The notes below the pieces were generated by a model, which did not search any database, was not told the origin of the DNA, and saw only the letters and a list, made by a program, of their open reading frames with translations. The translations under genes were made by a program, and so were the position numbers. Shown piece after piece: positions 56,411-64,000 of a DNA stretch of 64,000 nt (its first letter is position 1; each line of letters opens with the position of its first letter). This DNA comes from Erythrobacter sp. HL-111 (GTDB lineage Bacteria > Pseudomonadota > Alphaproteobacteria > Sphingomonadales > Sphingomonadaceae). Where the stretch lies: positions 620,001 to 684,000 of the forward strand of contig NZ_LT629743.1 in NCBI RefSeq assembly GCF_900105095.1, in the 5' to 3' direction.

Positions 56411-57718
56411 CTAGCGCCCCAGCGCAATGATGCGCTGCGCGATCAGGGTCAGCGCGTTCTGGTCGACCGGTGCCTGCGCGTCGTTCCAGGTGAGCGCGAG
56501 CACGTGCCATTCCCCCGCCTCGTCCTGCAGCAGCCAGGTGAGGTTGAGCACGCCCGGCTCCGAACCGCCCTTGTAGCCGACCCGTTGCCACTTGTCCGCG
56601 AGTGCGGCGGGAATGCCCCGGTTGATCGCGGTCGTTTCGAACCAGCGCGGATCGCCCCGGTCGAGCATGAAGCGCAGCAGGGCCCGCAGGTCCTCGGCGC
56701 TGGCGAACCATTCGACGTCGAGCGCGACCGGATCGCCGCCGAAGACCTGCGCGAGCCTCTCCAGTTCGATCTCCTCGCCCTCGAGCCCGGCGAGGATCGC
56801 GCGCCGCTCTTCCGGCCCGCCTGCGCGGTAGGCAGCGAGGCGGGCGGGGTCGCCGCCCTTCAGCAAAGACATCTCGCGGGTCTTGAGGAACGGCGTGTTG
56901 AGCCCGGGCGCGGCATGGCCGCTTTCGCGCATCACTTGGGCGACCCGGCCGCGTCCGAGGAGCGCGATGAGCTGGTCGGTCGCGGTGTTGTCGCTGATGG
57001 ACATCATCAGGCCTGCCAGCGTGTGGAGGGTGAGCGGCGCGCCCGCGGGCCAGTCCTGCAGCGTCCCGCTCGGGAAACTCCGCTGCGACAGCTCGATCAC
57101 GTCGTCCCAGCTGCGCCGGCCCTCGGCGATCTCCAGGGAGAGCGCGGCAAGGACATAGAGCTTGAACGCGGAGCCGATCGCGAGGGGTTGTCGTTCATCC
57201 ATGGCGAGGACGGGGGTTCCGCCCGCGACCGGGCCGAAATAGACGCCGACCTCGCCCGGCAGCGCCGACAGATCCGCACGGATCTTCTCGATGCTGTCGT
57301 CGACCGGCCCGAATTCGCGCAGGAGGAGTTCGCTCACCCGGTTTTCCGCAGCCGGGTCGATCGCGATGCTGCCCTTGGCGAGGGCGCGCTCCATGCGGAT
57401 TGCGATTGCCGCGCGGGTGCCGGTCGCGGGCTCGATCGCCTCGACCGCGATCGCAGCGCCGAACTGGCCGGTGAGCTGCCGCGAGATCGCCCGGAACCTT
57501 TCGGGCGGCACGTCGGCGAAGAAGCTGTCCGAGAACACGTCCTCGGGCGGGATGTCGCCGTTGATGACGCCGACGACCTCGTCCGCCCGCGTTTCGAGCG
57601 CGCTGCGCTCCGCTTCGGCTTCGGGCGGGGCGGTCTCCTGCGCCGCAGCCGGCGGTTCGAGTGCGAACAGCGCGGTTGCGGCGAAAAGCGACCGGGCGAG
57701 CATGGCGGGGCGGATCAT
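56411..57718 (-). CDS. class A beta-lactamase-like serine hydrolase
   Basis: A 435-residue exported protein (signal peptide of about 27 residues ending in PPAAA-Q). An N-terminal domain of about 120 residues, resembling an NTF2-like or regulatory module, precedes the serine hydrolase domain. Motifs: SAFK (Ser183, Lys186), SDN (242-244) and KGG in VGYKGGSEPGV replacing KTG. The set identifies a penicillin-recognising fold, but activity on beta-lactams is not assured with KGG. GGAG precedes the ATG at 57718. The stop codon lies in the IS target duplication. Confidence 0.88.
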   Translation of the reverse strand: MIRPAMLARSLFAATALFALEPPAAAQETAPPEAEAERSALETRADEVVGVINGDIPPEDVFSDSFFADVPPERFRAISRQLTGQFGAAIAVEAIEPATGTRAAIAIRMERALAKGSIAIDPAAENRVSELLLREFGPVDDSIEKIRADLSALPGEVGVYFGPVAGGTPVLAMDERQPLAIGSAFKLYVLAALSLEIAEGRRSWDDVIELSQRSFPSGTLQDWPAGAPLTLHTLAGLMMSISDNTATDQLIALLGRGRVAQVMRESGHAAPGLNTPFLKTREMSLLKGGDPARLAAYRAGGPEERRAILAGLEGEEIELERLAQVFGGDPVALDVEWFASAEDLRALLRFMLDRGDPRWFETTAINRGIPAALADKWQRVGYKGGSEPGVLNLTWLLQDEAGEWHVLALTWNDAQAPVDQNALTLIAQRIIALGR

Positions 57719-57978
57719 GAGGGTTTCTCCTTTCAGAGACGGGGCGGCCGCGCGGGGGCGGGGGCCAATCCGTCGCGACGCGCCGCAGCGCCCCGGCCTG
57801 GTGGCGGTACTGGCGCTTCGGGTGGGCAAGGCTTGGGTCTTCCCGGCGCGGCTTCGATCTCGTCTTCCATGTCCCTTCCGTCCGGCCGCGCGGGGATTTC
57901 TTACGCGAGGGGGCACAAAAAGTCTACGCGCACGCTAGGGACATGGCGATCCGATCGGGCGAGGAGGAAAGAGCAGCA

Positions 57979-59208
57979 ATGCCGAGCGAACCGTTCACTC
58001 TGACCAGCGCGGAGGGGCACGAATTGTCCGGCGCGCTCGAACTGCCGACGGGGCTGGTGCGCGGCGGGGCGGTGTTCGCGCATTGCTTCACCTGCACGCG
58101 GGCGAGCCGCGCGGCGGTGAGCGTCGCGCGCGCTCTCGCGGCGCGGGGGATCGCCTGCCTGCGCTTCGATTTTACCGGGCTTGGCGCGAGCGAGGGCGAA
58201 TTCGGCCGGGCGGGCTTTCCCACCGACGTTTCCGATCTCGTCGCGGCGGCATCGGCGGTGAAGGAGCGGGTCGGCGCGCCGGTCCTGCTGGTCGGGCACA
58301 GCCTCGGCGGGGCGGCGGCGCTCGCGGCGGCGGCCCAGCTCGGAAGCGGGAGCGTGGCGGCGCTCGCGACCATCGCCGCGCCGTCGGACGTGGCCCATGC
58401 GCTCGGCGTGATGAAGGGCGACCACGACGCGATCCTGCGCGACGGGGAGGGCGAGGTGAGCATCGGCGGGCGCAGCTTTCGCGTCTCGCGCGCGTTTCTC
58501 GAGCGGACCGAGGCGACGAGCCTGCTCGACCTCGTCCGTGAAATGCGCGTGCCTTTTCTCGCGCTGCATTCGCCGAGCGACCCGGTGGTTGGGATCGACC
58601 ACGCGAGCCGGTTGTTCGAAGCGGCCTATCACCCCAAGAGCTTCGTCAGCCTCGCCGGGGCGGACCACCTGCTTACCCGCGGCGAGGACGCCGAATTCGC
58701 CGCCGACATGATCGCAAGCTGGGCCGGGCGTTACCTGCCCCTGCGCGCGGACTGGCCCATGCCTGAGGAAGGGGTGGTGGTGCAGACCGGGCACGGCCGC
58801 TTCGGGACGGAGGTGCACACGGCGACCCACCGCTTCGTCGCCGACGAACCGCGCTCCCACGGGGGCGAGGACTCCGGGCCGACACCCTACGACCTGCTGC
58901 TCGCCGCGCTCGGCACCTGCACGGCGATGACGATGAAGATGTACGCGGACCGCAAGAAATGGCCGTTCGAGGGCACGCGCATCCACCTGACCCATGATCG
59001 CAACCACGAACAGGATTGCGAACACGCGCCAGAGGAAGAGGGGGCACGGATGGAGGCGCTCAACCGCGAGATCGAGCTGCTGGGCGATGCCCTGACCGAG
59101 GACCAGCGCGCCCGGATCATGGAAATCGCCGACAAGTGTCCGGTGCACCGCACGCTGGAGGGGCACCTCCACATCCACACGCGGGCCGCGGGCGATGCCG
59201 CCGATTAG
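57979..59208 (+). CDS. bifunctional alpha/beta-hydrolase / OsmC-family protein
   Basis: A 409-residue fusion. The alpha/beta hydrolase part (about 1-250) has GHSLGG with nucleophile Ser108, Asp201 and His230 forming the triad. The OsmC part (about 265-405) has the peroxide-reducing cysteines Cys314 (LGTCTAMT) and Cys387 (DKCPVHRTLEG). OsmC domains detoxify organic hydroperoxides; the hydrolase may release them from esters or lipids. The start at 57979 has GGAGG 13 bases upstream; the ATG 12 codons earlier is less likely. It stops four bases inside the convergent small membrane protein gene. Confidence 0.93.
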   Translation: MPSEPFTLTSAEGHELSGALELPTGLVRGGAVFAHCFTCTRASRAAVSVARALAARGIACLRFDFTGLGASEGEFGRAGFPTDVSDLVAAASAVKERVGAPVLLVGHSLGGAAALAAAAQLGSGSVAALATIAAPSDVAHALGVMKGDHDAILRDGEGEVSIGGRSFRVSRAFLERTEATSLLDLVREMRVPFLALHSPSDPVVGIDHASRLFEAAYHPKSFVSLAGADHLLTRGEDAEFAADMIASWAGRYLPLRADWPMPEEGVVVQTGHGRFGTEVHTATHRFVADEPRSHGGEDSGPTPYDLLLAALGTCTAMTMKMYADRKKWPFEGTRIHLTHDRNHEQDCEHAPEEEGARMEALNREIELLGDALTEDQRARIMEIADKCPVHRTLEGHLHIHTRAAGDAAD

Positions 59209-59579
59209 ACCCGCGGCAGCACCGCGAGGCAGAGGAAGCCGAGCTGGGCGAGCATCACCAGCGCCGTGGCCGCGCGCCACCCGTTCCCGGCGCGCTTCAT
59301 GCCCCGTTCCCATGTCCAGCGGAAGATCGCCCCCGAGGCGAGCCCGCCCGCGGCGATGGTGAACCATCCGCTGACGCCGGAAAGCGCGACCGAGACGAGG
59401 GTGAGCGCGGCGAGCTGGACCAGCATCGCGCCGGTGAACCAGACGATCGGGATCGGGCGATAGGCGGTGTCGGGCACTTCCCAGTCGGGCAGCGAGGCAT
59501 CGGGCCGCGAAATGCGCCGGTCGCCCGCCATGATGTCCTCCTCGCGCGGGTCGGGGTAGCGGCCCCGCCGGTCAGGCAT
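59205..59579 (-). CDS. small inner-membrane protein
   Basis: A 124-residue protein, no family recognised. A polar N-terminus (PDRRGRYPDPREEDIMAGDR) precedes two or three hydrophobic segments: IPIVWFTGAMLVQLAALTLVSVAL, FTIAAGGLASGAIF and ALVMLAQLGFLCLAVL. The ATG overlaps the parE stop by eight bases, suggesting translation coupled to parE. An internal ATG at 59531 is an alternative. Confidence 0.65.
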   Translation of the reverse strand: MPDRRGRYPDPREEDIMAGDRRISRPDASLPDWEVPDTAYRPIPIVWFTGAMLVQLAALTLVSVALSGVSGWFTIAAGGLASGAIFRWTWERGMKRAGNGWRAATALVMLAQLGFLCLAVLPRV

Positions 59580-61560
59580 CGATCAGGTCGCGGTCGACGT
59601 CGCTCGCATGGCTCTGGATGAAGTTGAAGCGGTGTTCCGGGTTGCGGCCCATGAGCTGGTCGACGAGCTGCTTGACCGCCGCGCGCTGTTCGAATTCGGG
59701 CGGCAGGGTGATCCGGATGAGGCTGCGCGTGTCTGGGTTCATCGTCGTCTCGCGCAATTGCTGCGGGTTCATCTCGCCGAGGCCCTTGAAGCGGCCGACC
59801 TCGACCTTCCTGCCCTTGAAGACCGTTTCCTCCAGCTCCCTGCGATGGGCGTCGTCGCGGGCATAGCGGCTCTCCTTGCCCGCCGATAGGCGATAGAGCG
59901 GGGGCTGGGCGAGGTAGAGGTGCCCCTGCCGCACGATCTCGGGCATTTCCTGGAAGAAGAAGGTCATCAGCAGCGTCGCGATATGCGCCCCGTCGACATC
60001 GGCATCGGTCATGATGATGACGCGGTCATAGCGCAGGTCGTCGGGCGAACAGTCCTTGCGCGTCCCGCAGCCGAGCGCGAGGACGAGGTCGGCGATTTCG
60101 CTGTTCGCGCGAATCTTGTCGGCGGTGGCGCTGGCGACGTTGAGGATCTTTCCGCGGATCGGCAGGATCGCCTGGCTCTTGCGGTCGCGCGCCTGTTTCG
60201 CGCTGCCGCCCGCGCTGTCGCCCTCGACGATGAACAATTCGGTATCGCGCCCGCCTTCGCCCGAGCAATCGGTGAGCTTGCCGGGCAGGCGCAGCTTCTT
60301 CGCATTGGTCGCGGTCTTGCGCTTGATCTCGCGTTCGGCCTTGCGCTTGAGGCGTTCCTCCATGCGCTCCATCACCTCTCCGAGCAGCGCCTTCCCGCGC
60401 TCCATGTTGTCGGCAAGGAAATGGTCGAAATGGTCGCGCACCGCGTTTTCGACGAGGCGGGCGGCCTCGGGCGAGGTGAGCCGGTCCTTGGTCTGCGACT
60501 GGAACTGCGGATCGCGGATGAAGACGCTGAGCATCACTTCCGCGCCGGTCATCACGTCGTCGGCGGAAATGTCCTTCGTCTTCTTCGCGCCCACGAGGTC
60601 GCCGAAGGCGCGCAGGCCCTTGGTCAGGGCGGCGCGCAGGCCCTGTTCGTGGGTGCCGCCGTCCGGGGTGGGCACGGTGTTGCAATACCAGCTGGTCGAA
60701 CCGTCGGAATAGAGCGGCCAGGCGATCGCCCATTCGACGCGCCCCTGCGATACGCCGCCCTGCGCGGGGAAGTCCTGCCTGCCGGTGAAGGGCTGGCTGG
60801 TGACGCATTCGCGGCTGCCGACCTGTTCGGCGAGATGATCGGCGAGGCCGCCGGGAAACCGGAACGTGGCCTCGGCCGGCACGTCCGCGCCCGCGAGGCT
60901 TTCCGCGCAGCGCCAGCGGATCTCGACACCGGCGAAGAGATAGGCCTTGGAGCGGGCGAGCCTGAAGAGGCGCGCAGGCTTGAATTGGCGCTCGCCGAAG
61001 ATTTCCGTGTCGGGTGTGAAGGTCACCGTGGTCCCGCGACGGTTGGGGGCTGCGCCGACGGTCTCGATCGGGCCAAGGGTCTGCCCCTTGGAGAACTCCT
61101 GCGCGTAAAGCTGCCTGTCGCGCGCGACCTCGACCCGCGTGTGGCTCGACAGCGCGTTGACCACGCTGATGCCAACGCCGTGCAGGCCCCCGCTCGTCGC
61201 ATAGGCCTTGCCCGAGAACTTGCCCCCGGAATGGAGCGTCGAGAGGATCACCTCGAGCGTCGACTTGCCGGGAAACTTGGGATGTTCGTCGACCGGGATG
61301 CCGCGCCCGTTGTCGCTGATCGAGAGGCGGTTGCCTTCCTCGAGCCGGACCTCGATCCGGTTGGCATGGCCCGCCACCGCCTCGTCCATCGAATTGTCGA
61401 GCACTTCGGCGGCGAGGTGGTGGAGCGCGCGGTCGTCGGTCCCGCCGATATACATGCCGGGGCGGCGGCGCACGGGCTCGAGCCCTTCGAGCACCTCGAT
61501 CGAGGACGAATCGTAATCGCCGCTCGAGGCGGGAGGGTTTTCGAACAGGTCGTCGGACAT
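59572..61560 (-). CDS. parE: DNA topoisomerase IV subunit B
   Basis: ATPase subunit of topoisomerase IV, which unlinks daughter chromosomes. It is 662 residues. GHKL ATPase motifs are EVLDNSMDEA, DNGRGIPVD and GGLHGVGISVVNALS. The TOPRIM region has EGDSAGGSAKQARDR and DADVDGAHIATLL, and the tail KGLGEMNPQQLRETTM. It is shorter than GyrB (about 800) and lacks the GyrB insert, so ParE is preferred. parC is not in the window. Confidence 0.95.
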   Translation of the reverse strand: MSDDLFENPPASSGDYDSSSIEVLEGLEPVRRRPGMYIGGTDDRALHHLAAEVLDNSMDEAVAGHANRIEVRLEEGNRLSISDNGRGIPVDEHPKFPGKSTLEVILSTLHSGGKFSGKAYATSGGLHGVGISVVNALSSHTRVEVARDRQLYAQEFSKGQTLGPIETVGAAPNRRGTTVTFTPDTEIFGERQFKPARLFRLARSKAYLFAGVEIRWRCAESLAGADVPAEATFRFPGGLADHLAEQVGSRECVTSQPFTGRQDFPAQGGVSQGRVEWAIAWPLYSDGSTSWYCNTVPTPDGGTHEQGLRAALTKGLRAFGDLVGAKKTKDISADDVMTGAEVMLSVFIRDPQFQSQTKDRLTSPEAARLVENAVRDHFDHFLADNMERGKALLGEVMERMEERLKRKAEREIKRKTATNAKKLRLPGKLTDCSGEGGRDTELFIVEGDSAGGSAKQARDRKSQAILPIRGKILNVASATADKIRANSEIADLVLALGCGTRKDCSPDDLRYDRVIIMTDADVDGAHIATLLMTFFFQEMPEIVRQGHLYLAQPPLYRLSAGKESRYARDDAHRRELEETVFKGRKVEVGRFKGLGEMNPQQLRETTMNPDTRSLIRITLPPEFEQRAAVKQLVDQLMGRNPEHRFNFIQSHASDVDRDLIDA

Positions 61561-61639
61561 GGCGCCGTTATAGGGTGCGCGGCCCGCACCCCACAAGCCG
61601 CGCCCGGTCCCTTTTGCGCAGTTCCCGCAGGCCGCCCGG

Positions 61640-62869
61640 CTAGAAGCTGGTCGGGGCCGGTTCGACCTCGACGATCCGGCCGCCCGTCACCTTGCGGACC
61701 TCGAGCGCGCGTTCCGCCACGCCCGAACGCCGGAACCGGAACGCGCCGTCGATCCCGATGAAGGTCCGCCCGTAGAGATCCGTGCGCGGGAAGGGATCGC
61801 CGATCCGCCAGTCCTGCGCCATCCGCAGCGTCAGCAGCACCGCGTCATAGCCCAGCGTCGCGATGCGATAGGGCTTGCCGCCGAAACGCGATTCGTAGCT
61901 GTCGGCGAAGCGCTGGAAACGGTCGTCCGTCACGGCGGAAAAGATCGCGCCCTCGACCGCCGGCGCGCGGGTGAGGCTGCCCTCGCCGCTCCACAATTCG
62001 GTGCCGAGCAGGCGCGTACCTTCGGCCCCGTCGCGCTTGATCTCGGAAGCGGACTGCACCGCCGCGCGCGGGCCGTCGGCGATCAGCACGGTGTCGTAGC
62101 CGCCGTCCTCGCGCAGGCGCCGCGCGGCGCTGATGATCGAGGTGTTGCCGCGCGAATAGCGTTCGGTCGCGACGAGATTGCCGCCGAATGCATCGAGCGC
62201 GCGGCGCATGGCGTCGTAGGAGCGCTGGCCGTAATCGCCCTCTGGCACCAGGGCGGCGAAGGCGTTCGACCCGTTCTCGCGGGCATAGCGCACGGTGCGC
62301 TCGATCGACTGTTCGGGAATGTGCCCCATCAGCAGCACGTCCGCGCTGGCCGCGGAAACGTCGTTCGAAAAGGAGATCGCCGTAACCCCGGCGGGCCGCG
62401 CGGCGGCCTGCACGGCGGGGACATTGGCGGCAAGGAGTGGGCCGAGGATCAGCCGGTTGCCGTCCGCGATCGCGCGCCGCGCGGCTTCGCCCGCCCCGGC
62501 CGAGGTGTCGTAGGTGGTGATCCTGAGGGTGTTCGCATTGGTATCGAGCAGCGCCATCGTGGTCGCGTTGGCGAGGCTCTGGCCGACTTCGCCGGTGCTC
62601 CCGCCCATCGGCACGAGCAGCGCGACCCGGTGGCGCTGCTCGTCGCTCGGCAGCGCGGTCTCGCTCGGCTCCGGGGTCGGCGTCGACGGTTCGGGGCCGG
62701 TCGAGACGGTTTCGGTCTTGGGGATCAGCTGGCACCCGGCGAGCAGCGCCGCGCACCCGGCGAGCGCGAACGTGCGCCGGTTGAACACGCGCGCCGCTGC
62801 CCGGAGGCCGGTGCACACGCCGACCGCCGCCTCGGCGGCTTGACCGCGCGCAAAACCCGTGACCTTCAT
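61640..62869 (-). CDS. penicillin-binding protein activator (LpoA-like) lipoprotein
   Basis: A 409-residue lipoprotein. Lipobox LAGC at about residue 46 after a long basic N-region; the real start may be further in. A Pro/Thr-rich linker leads to a type I periplasmic-binding fold with VALLVPMGGSTGEVGQSLANATTMAL and RLILGPLLAANVPAVQ. Relatives (LpoA/YraM) stimulate penicillin-binding proteins. It is divergent from rsmI with a 40-base gap, matching the common lpoA-rsmI-yraN neighbourhood. Confidence 0.85.
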   Translation of the reverse strand: MKVTGFARGQAAEAAVGVCTGLRAAARVFNRRTFALAGCAALLAGCQLIPKTETVSTGPEPSTPTPEPSETALPSDEQRHRVALLVPMGGSTGEVGQSLANATTMALLDTNANTLRITTYDTSAGAGEAARRAIADGNRLILGPLLAANVPAVQAAARPAGVTAISFSNDVSAASADVLLMGHIPEQSIERTVRYARENGSNAFAALVPEGDYGQRSYDAMRRALDAFGGNLVATERYSRGNTSIISAARRLREDGGYDTVLIADGPRAAVQSASEIKRDGAEGTRLLGTELWSGEGSLTRAPAVEGAIFSAVTDDRFQRFADSYESRFGGKPYRIATLGYDAVLLTLRMAQDWRIGDPFPRTDLYGRTFIGIDGAFRFRRSGVAERALEVRKVTGGRIVEVEPAPTSF

Positions 62870-62909
62870 TCTTGCCGACCCCCGATACCTGCTTCAAAGA
62901 CAGCCCGCC

Positions 62910-63776
62910 ATGGCGATTGCTTACCCGGACCCTTCGAGCGAGACCCCGAGCGAACCGCTTGGCGCAGGGCTCTACATCGTCGCAACGCCGATTGGCAATC
63001 TCGGCGACATAACGCTCCGTGCAATCGACGTGCTGCGCCGCGCGACCCTCGTCGCGTGCGAGGATACGCGGGTGACCGGCAGGCTGCTGAAGGCGGTCGG
63101 GGCGCACACGCGGATGCAGCGCTATGACGATTACGCCTCGGACGAAACGCGCCGCCGGATCCTCGATCGGGCGCACGGCGAGGCGGTCGCGCTCGTCAGC
63201 GATGCGGGAACGCCGCTGGTTTCCGATCCGGGCTACCGGCTCGTGCGCGAGGCGCGCGCGGCCGGGATCGCGGTGACGACGATCCCCGGCCCCTGCGCGG
63301 CGATCGCCGGGCTGACGCTCGCGGGCCTGCCCAGCGACCGGTTCCTTTTCGGAGGATTCCTGCCGGTCAGGGACAAGGCGCGGCGCGAGGTGCTGGAGGA
63401 ACTGGGAGCGGTGGAATCGACGCTGATCTTCTACGAAACCGGGCCGCGGCTCGTCCGCAGCCTTGAGGCGATGGCGCTGGCGTGGCCGGGCCGCACGGTC
63501 GCGGTCGCGCGCGAACTCACGAAACTGCACGAGGAATGCCGTCCGGGAAGCGCCGCCGAGCTCGCCGCGCATTACCGGGACCATCCGGCCAAGGGCGAGA
63601 TCGTGCTGCTGGTCGGCCCTCCCGTCGCGGGACGCGAAGCCGCCGATCCCGACGCGCTTCTGGCCGGGGCGCTGGAGGACATGAGCCCGAGCAAGGCCGC
63701 CGCGAGCGTGGCGAAGGCGACCGGGCTCGACCGCAAGGCGCTCTATGCCCGCGCGCTGGAGCTGAAGGCGCGATGA
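62910..63776 (+). CDS. rsmI: 16S rRNA 2'-O-ribose C1402 methyltransferase
   Basis: Methylates the ribose of C1402 in the 16S rRNA decoding centre. It is 288 residues of the tetrapyrrole-methylase fold. Signatures: [68 protein letters not shown] and FGGFLP. The ATG at 62910 was chosen 17 codons into the longest frame because the family begins there. The stop overlaps yraN's ATG (CGATGA). Confidence 0.96.
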   Translation: MAIAYPDPSSETPSEPLGAGLYIVATPIGNLGDITLRAIDVLRRATLVACEDTRVTGRLLKAVGAHTRMQRYDDYASDETRRRILDRAHGEAVALVSDAGTPLVSDPGYRLVREARAAGIAVTTIPGPCAAIAGLTLAGLPSDRFLFGGFLPVRDKARREVLEELGAVESTLIFYETGPRLVRSLEAMALAWPGRTVAVARELTKLHEECRPGSAAELAAHYRDHPAKGEIVLLVGPPVAGREAADPDALLAGALEDMSPSKAAASVAKATGLDRKALYARALELKAR

Positions 63777-64000
63777 CCGGGAGCCGCCAGCGGGCCGAGC
63801 GACGCGGCCGCGAGGGCGAGGCCGAGGCGGCGCAATGGCTGGCGCTGCGCGGTTGGCGGGTGCTGGCGGAGCGCGTGAAGACCCCGCGCGGAGAGATCGA
63901 CCTGATCGCGCGCAAGGGAAGCCTGCTCGGCTTCTTCGAGGTCAAGTGGCGCGCCCGCTGCGCCGACCTTGCCGATGCGATCGACGAGCGCCGCCTGCGC
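63773..64000 (+). CDS. yraN: YraN/UPF0102 nuclease-fold protein (partial, runs off the window)
   Basis: The first 76 residues of a UPF0102 protein: [20 protein letters not shown] then [24 protein letters not shown], in which GEIDLIA...FFEVKWR carries the Asp and Glu-x-Lys of a PD-(D/E)XK nuclease fold. E. coli YraN is of unknown role, next to rsmI as here. The gene has no stop before the window end. Confidence 0.92.
   Translation, partial: MTGSRQRAERRGREGEAEAAQWLALRGWRVLAERVKTPRGEIDLIARKGSLLGFFEVKWRARCADLADAIDERRLR

Overview
The window is about 64 kb of high-GC chromosome (roughly two thirds G+C by eye) from an alphaproteobacterium. It is most likely a member of the Erythrobacteraceae (Erythrobacter, Porphyrobacter, Altererythrobacter and relatives) in the Sphingomonadales. 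This is inferred from the protein families (DUF4170, DUF1206, DOMON-like, bifunctional hydrolase/OsmC, RibB with an N-terminal helix-turn-helix, an mreB-mreC-mreD-mrdA-rodA cluster) and from codon use. No rRNA, prophage or CRISPR array is present. One tRNA and one intact insertion sequence are present.

Layout. 1-860: a lower-GC scrap, a bipartite palindromic repeat and a DUF559 nuclease-like gene bracketed by repeat copies. 860-5910: a secreted protein, a lipoprotein, carB and greA. 6080-8770: DUF4170 and a four-gene minus-strand cluster of small envelope proteins. 9000-13600: eno, a MarR-type regulator, ribH, an HTH-RibB fusion and tRNA-Lys. 13700-20820: a small winged-helix protein, a LuxR solo, then the rod-shape and cell-wall elongation cluster. 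21000-30000: mutL, a PmtA-like methyltransferase, DUF1206, ychF, a decayed VOC gene, a ferredoxin-like protein, pth, rplY, two TraB/GumN paralogues and a small Xre regulator. 30280-39520: glyQ-glyS, ppdK, a methyltransferase, comF, hisI and a MerR regulator. 39560-49660: acyl-CoA dehydrogenase, a probable zinc-responsive DUF1826/MerC pair, cysK, an MFS exporter, PilZ, tyrS, DOMON-like, TspO and NamZ-like. 49750-64000: SnoaL-like, a frameshifted small gene, DUF1801, a VWA/MoxR pair split by a chemotaxis gene, an IS1380-type element inserted at the stop codon of a beta-lactamase-like gene, hydrolase/OsmC, parE, a PBP activator, rsmI and the start of yraN.

Most genes are core metabolism (pyrimidine and arginine precursors, glycolysis, riboflavin, cysteine, histidine), translation, and peptidoglycan elongation. 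Envelope growth recurs: MreBCD/PBP2/RodA, a second locus with a PBP activator, a NamZ-like muramidase and a beta-lactamase-like hydrolase.

The most unusual structure is a set of paired palindromic repeats of two families. Both families sit inside glyS without breaking its reading frame. The same family as one of them brackets the DUF559 gene near position 460-860. glyS also carries an abrupt lower-GC patch (about 53 percent by hand count over 300 bases), which suggests a recombined segment.
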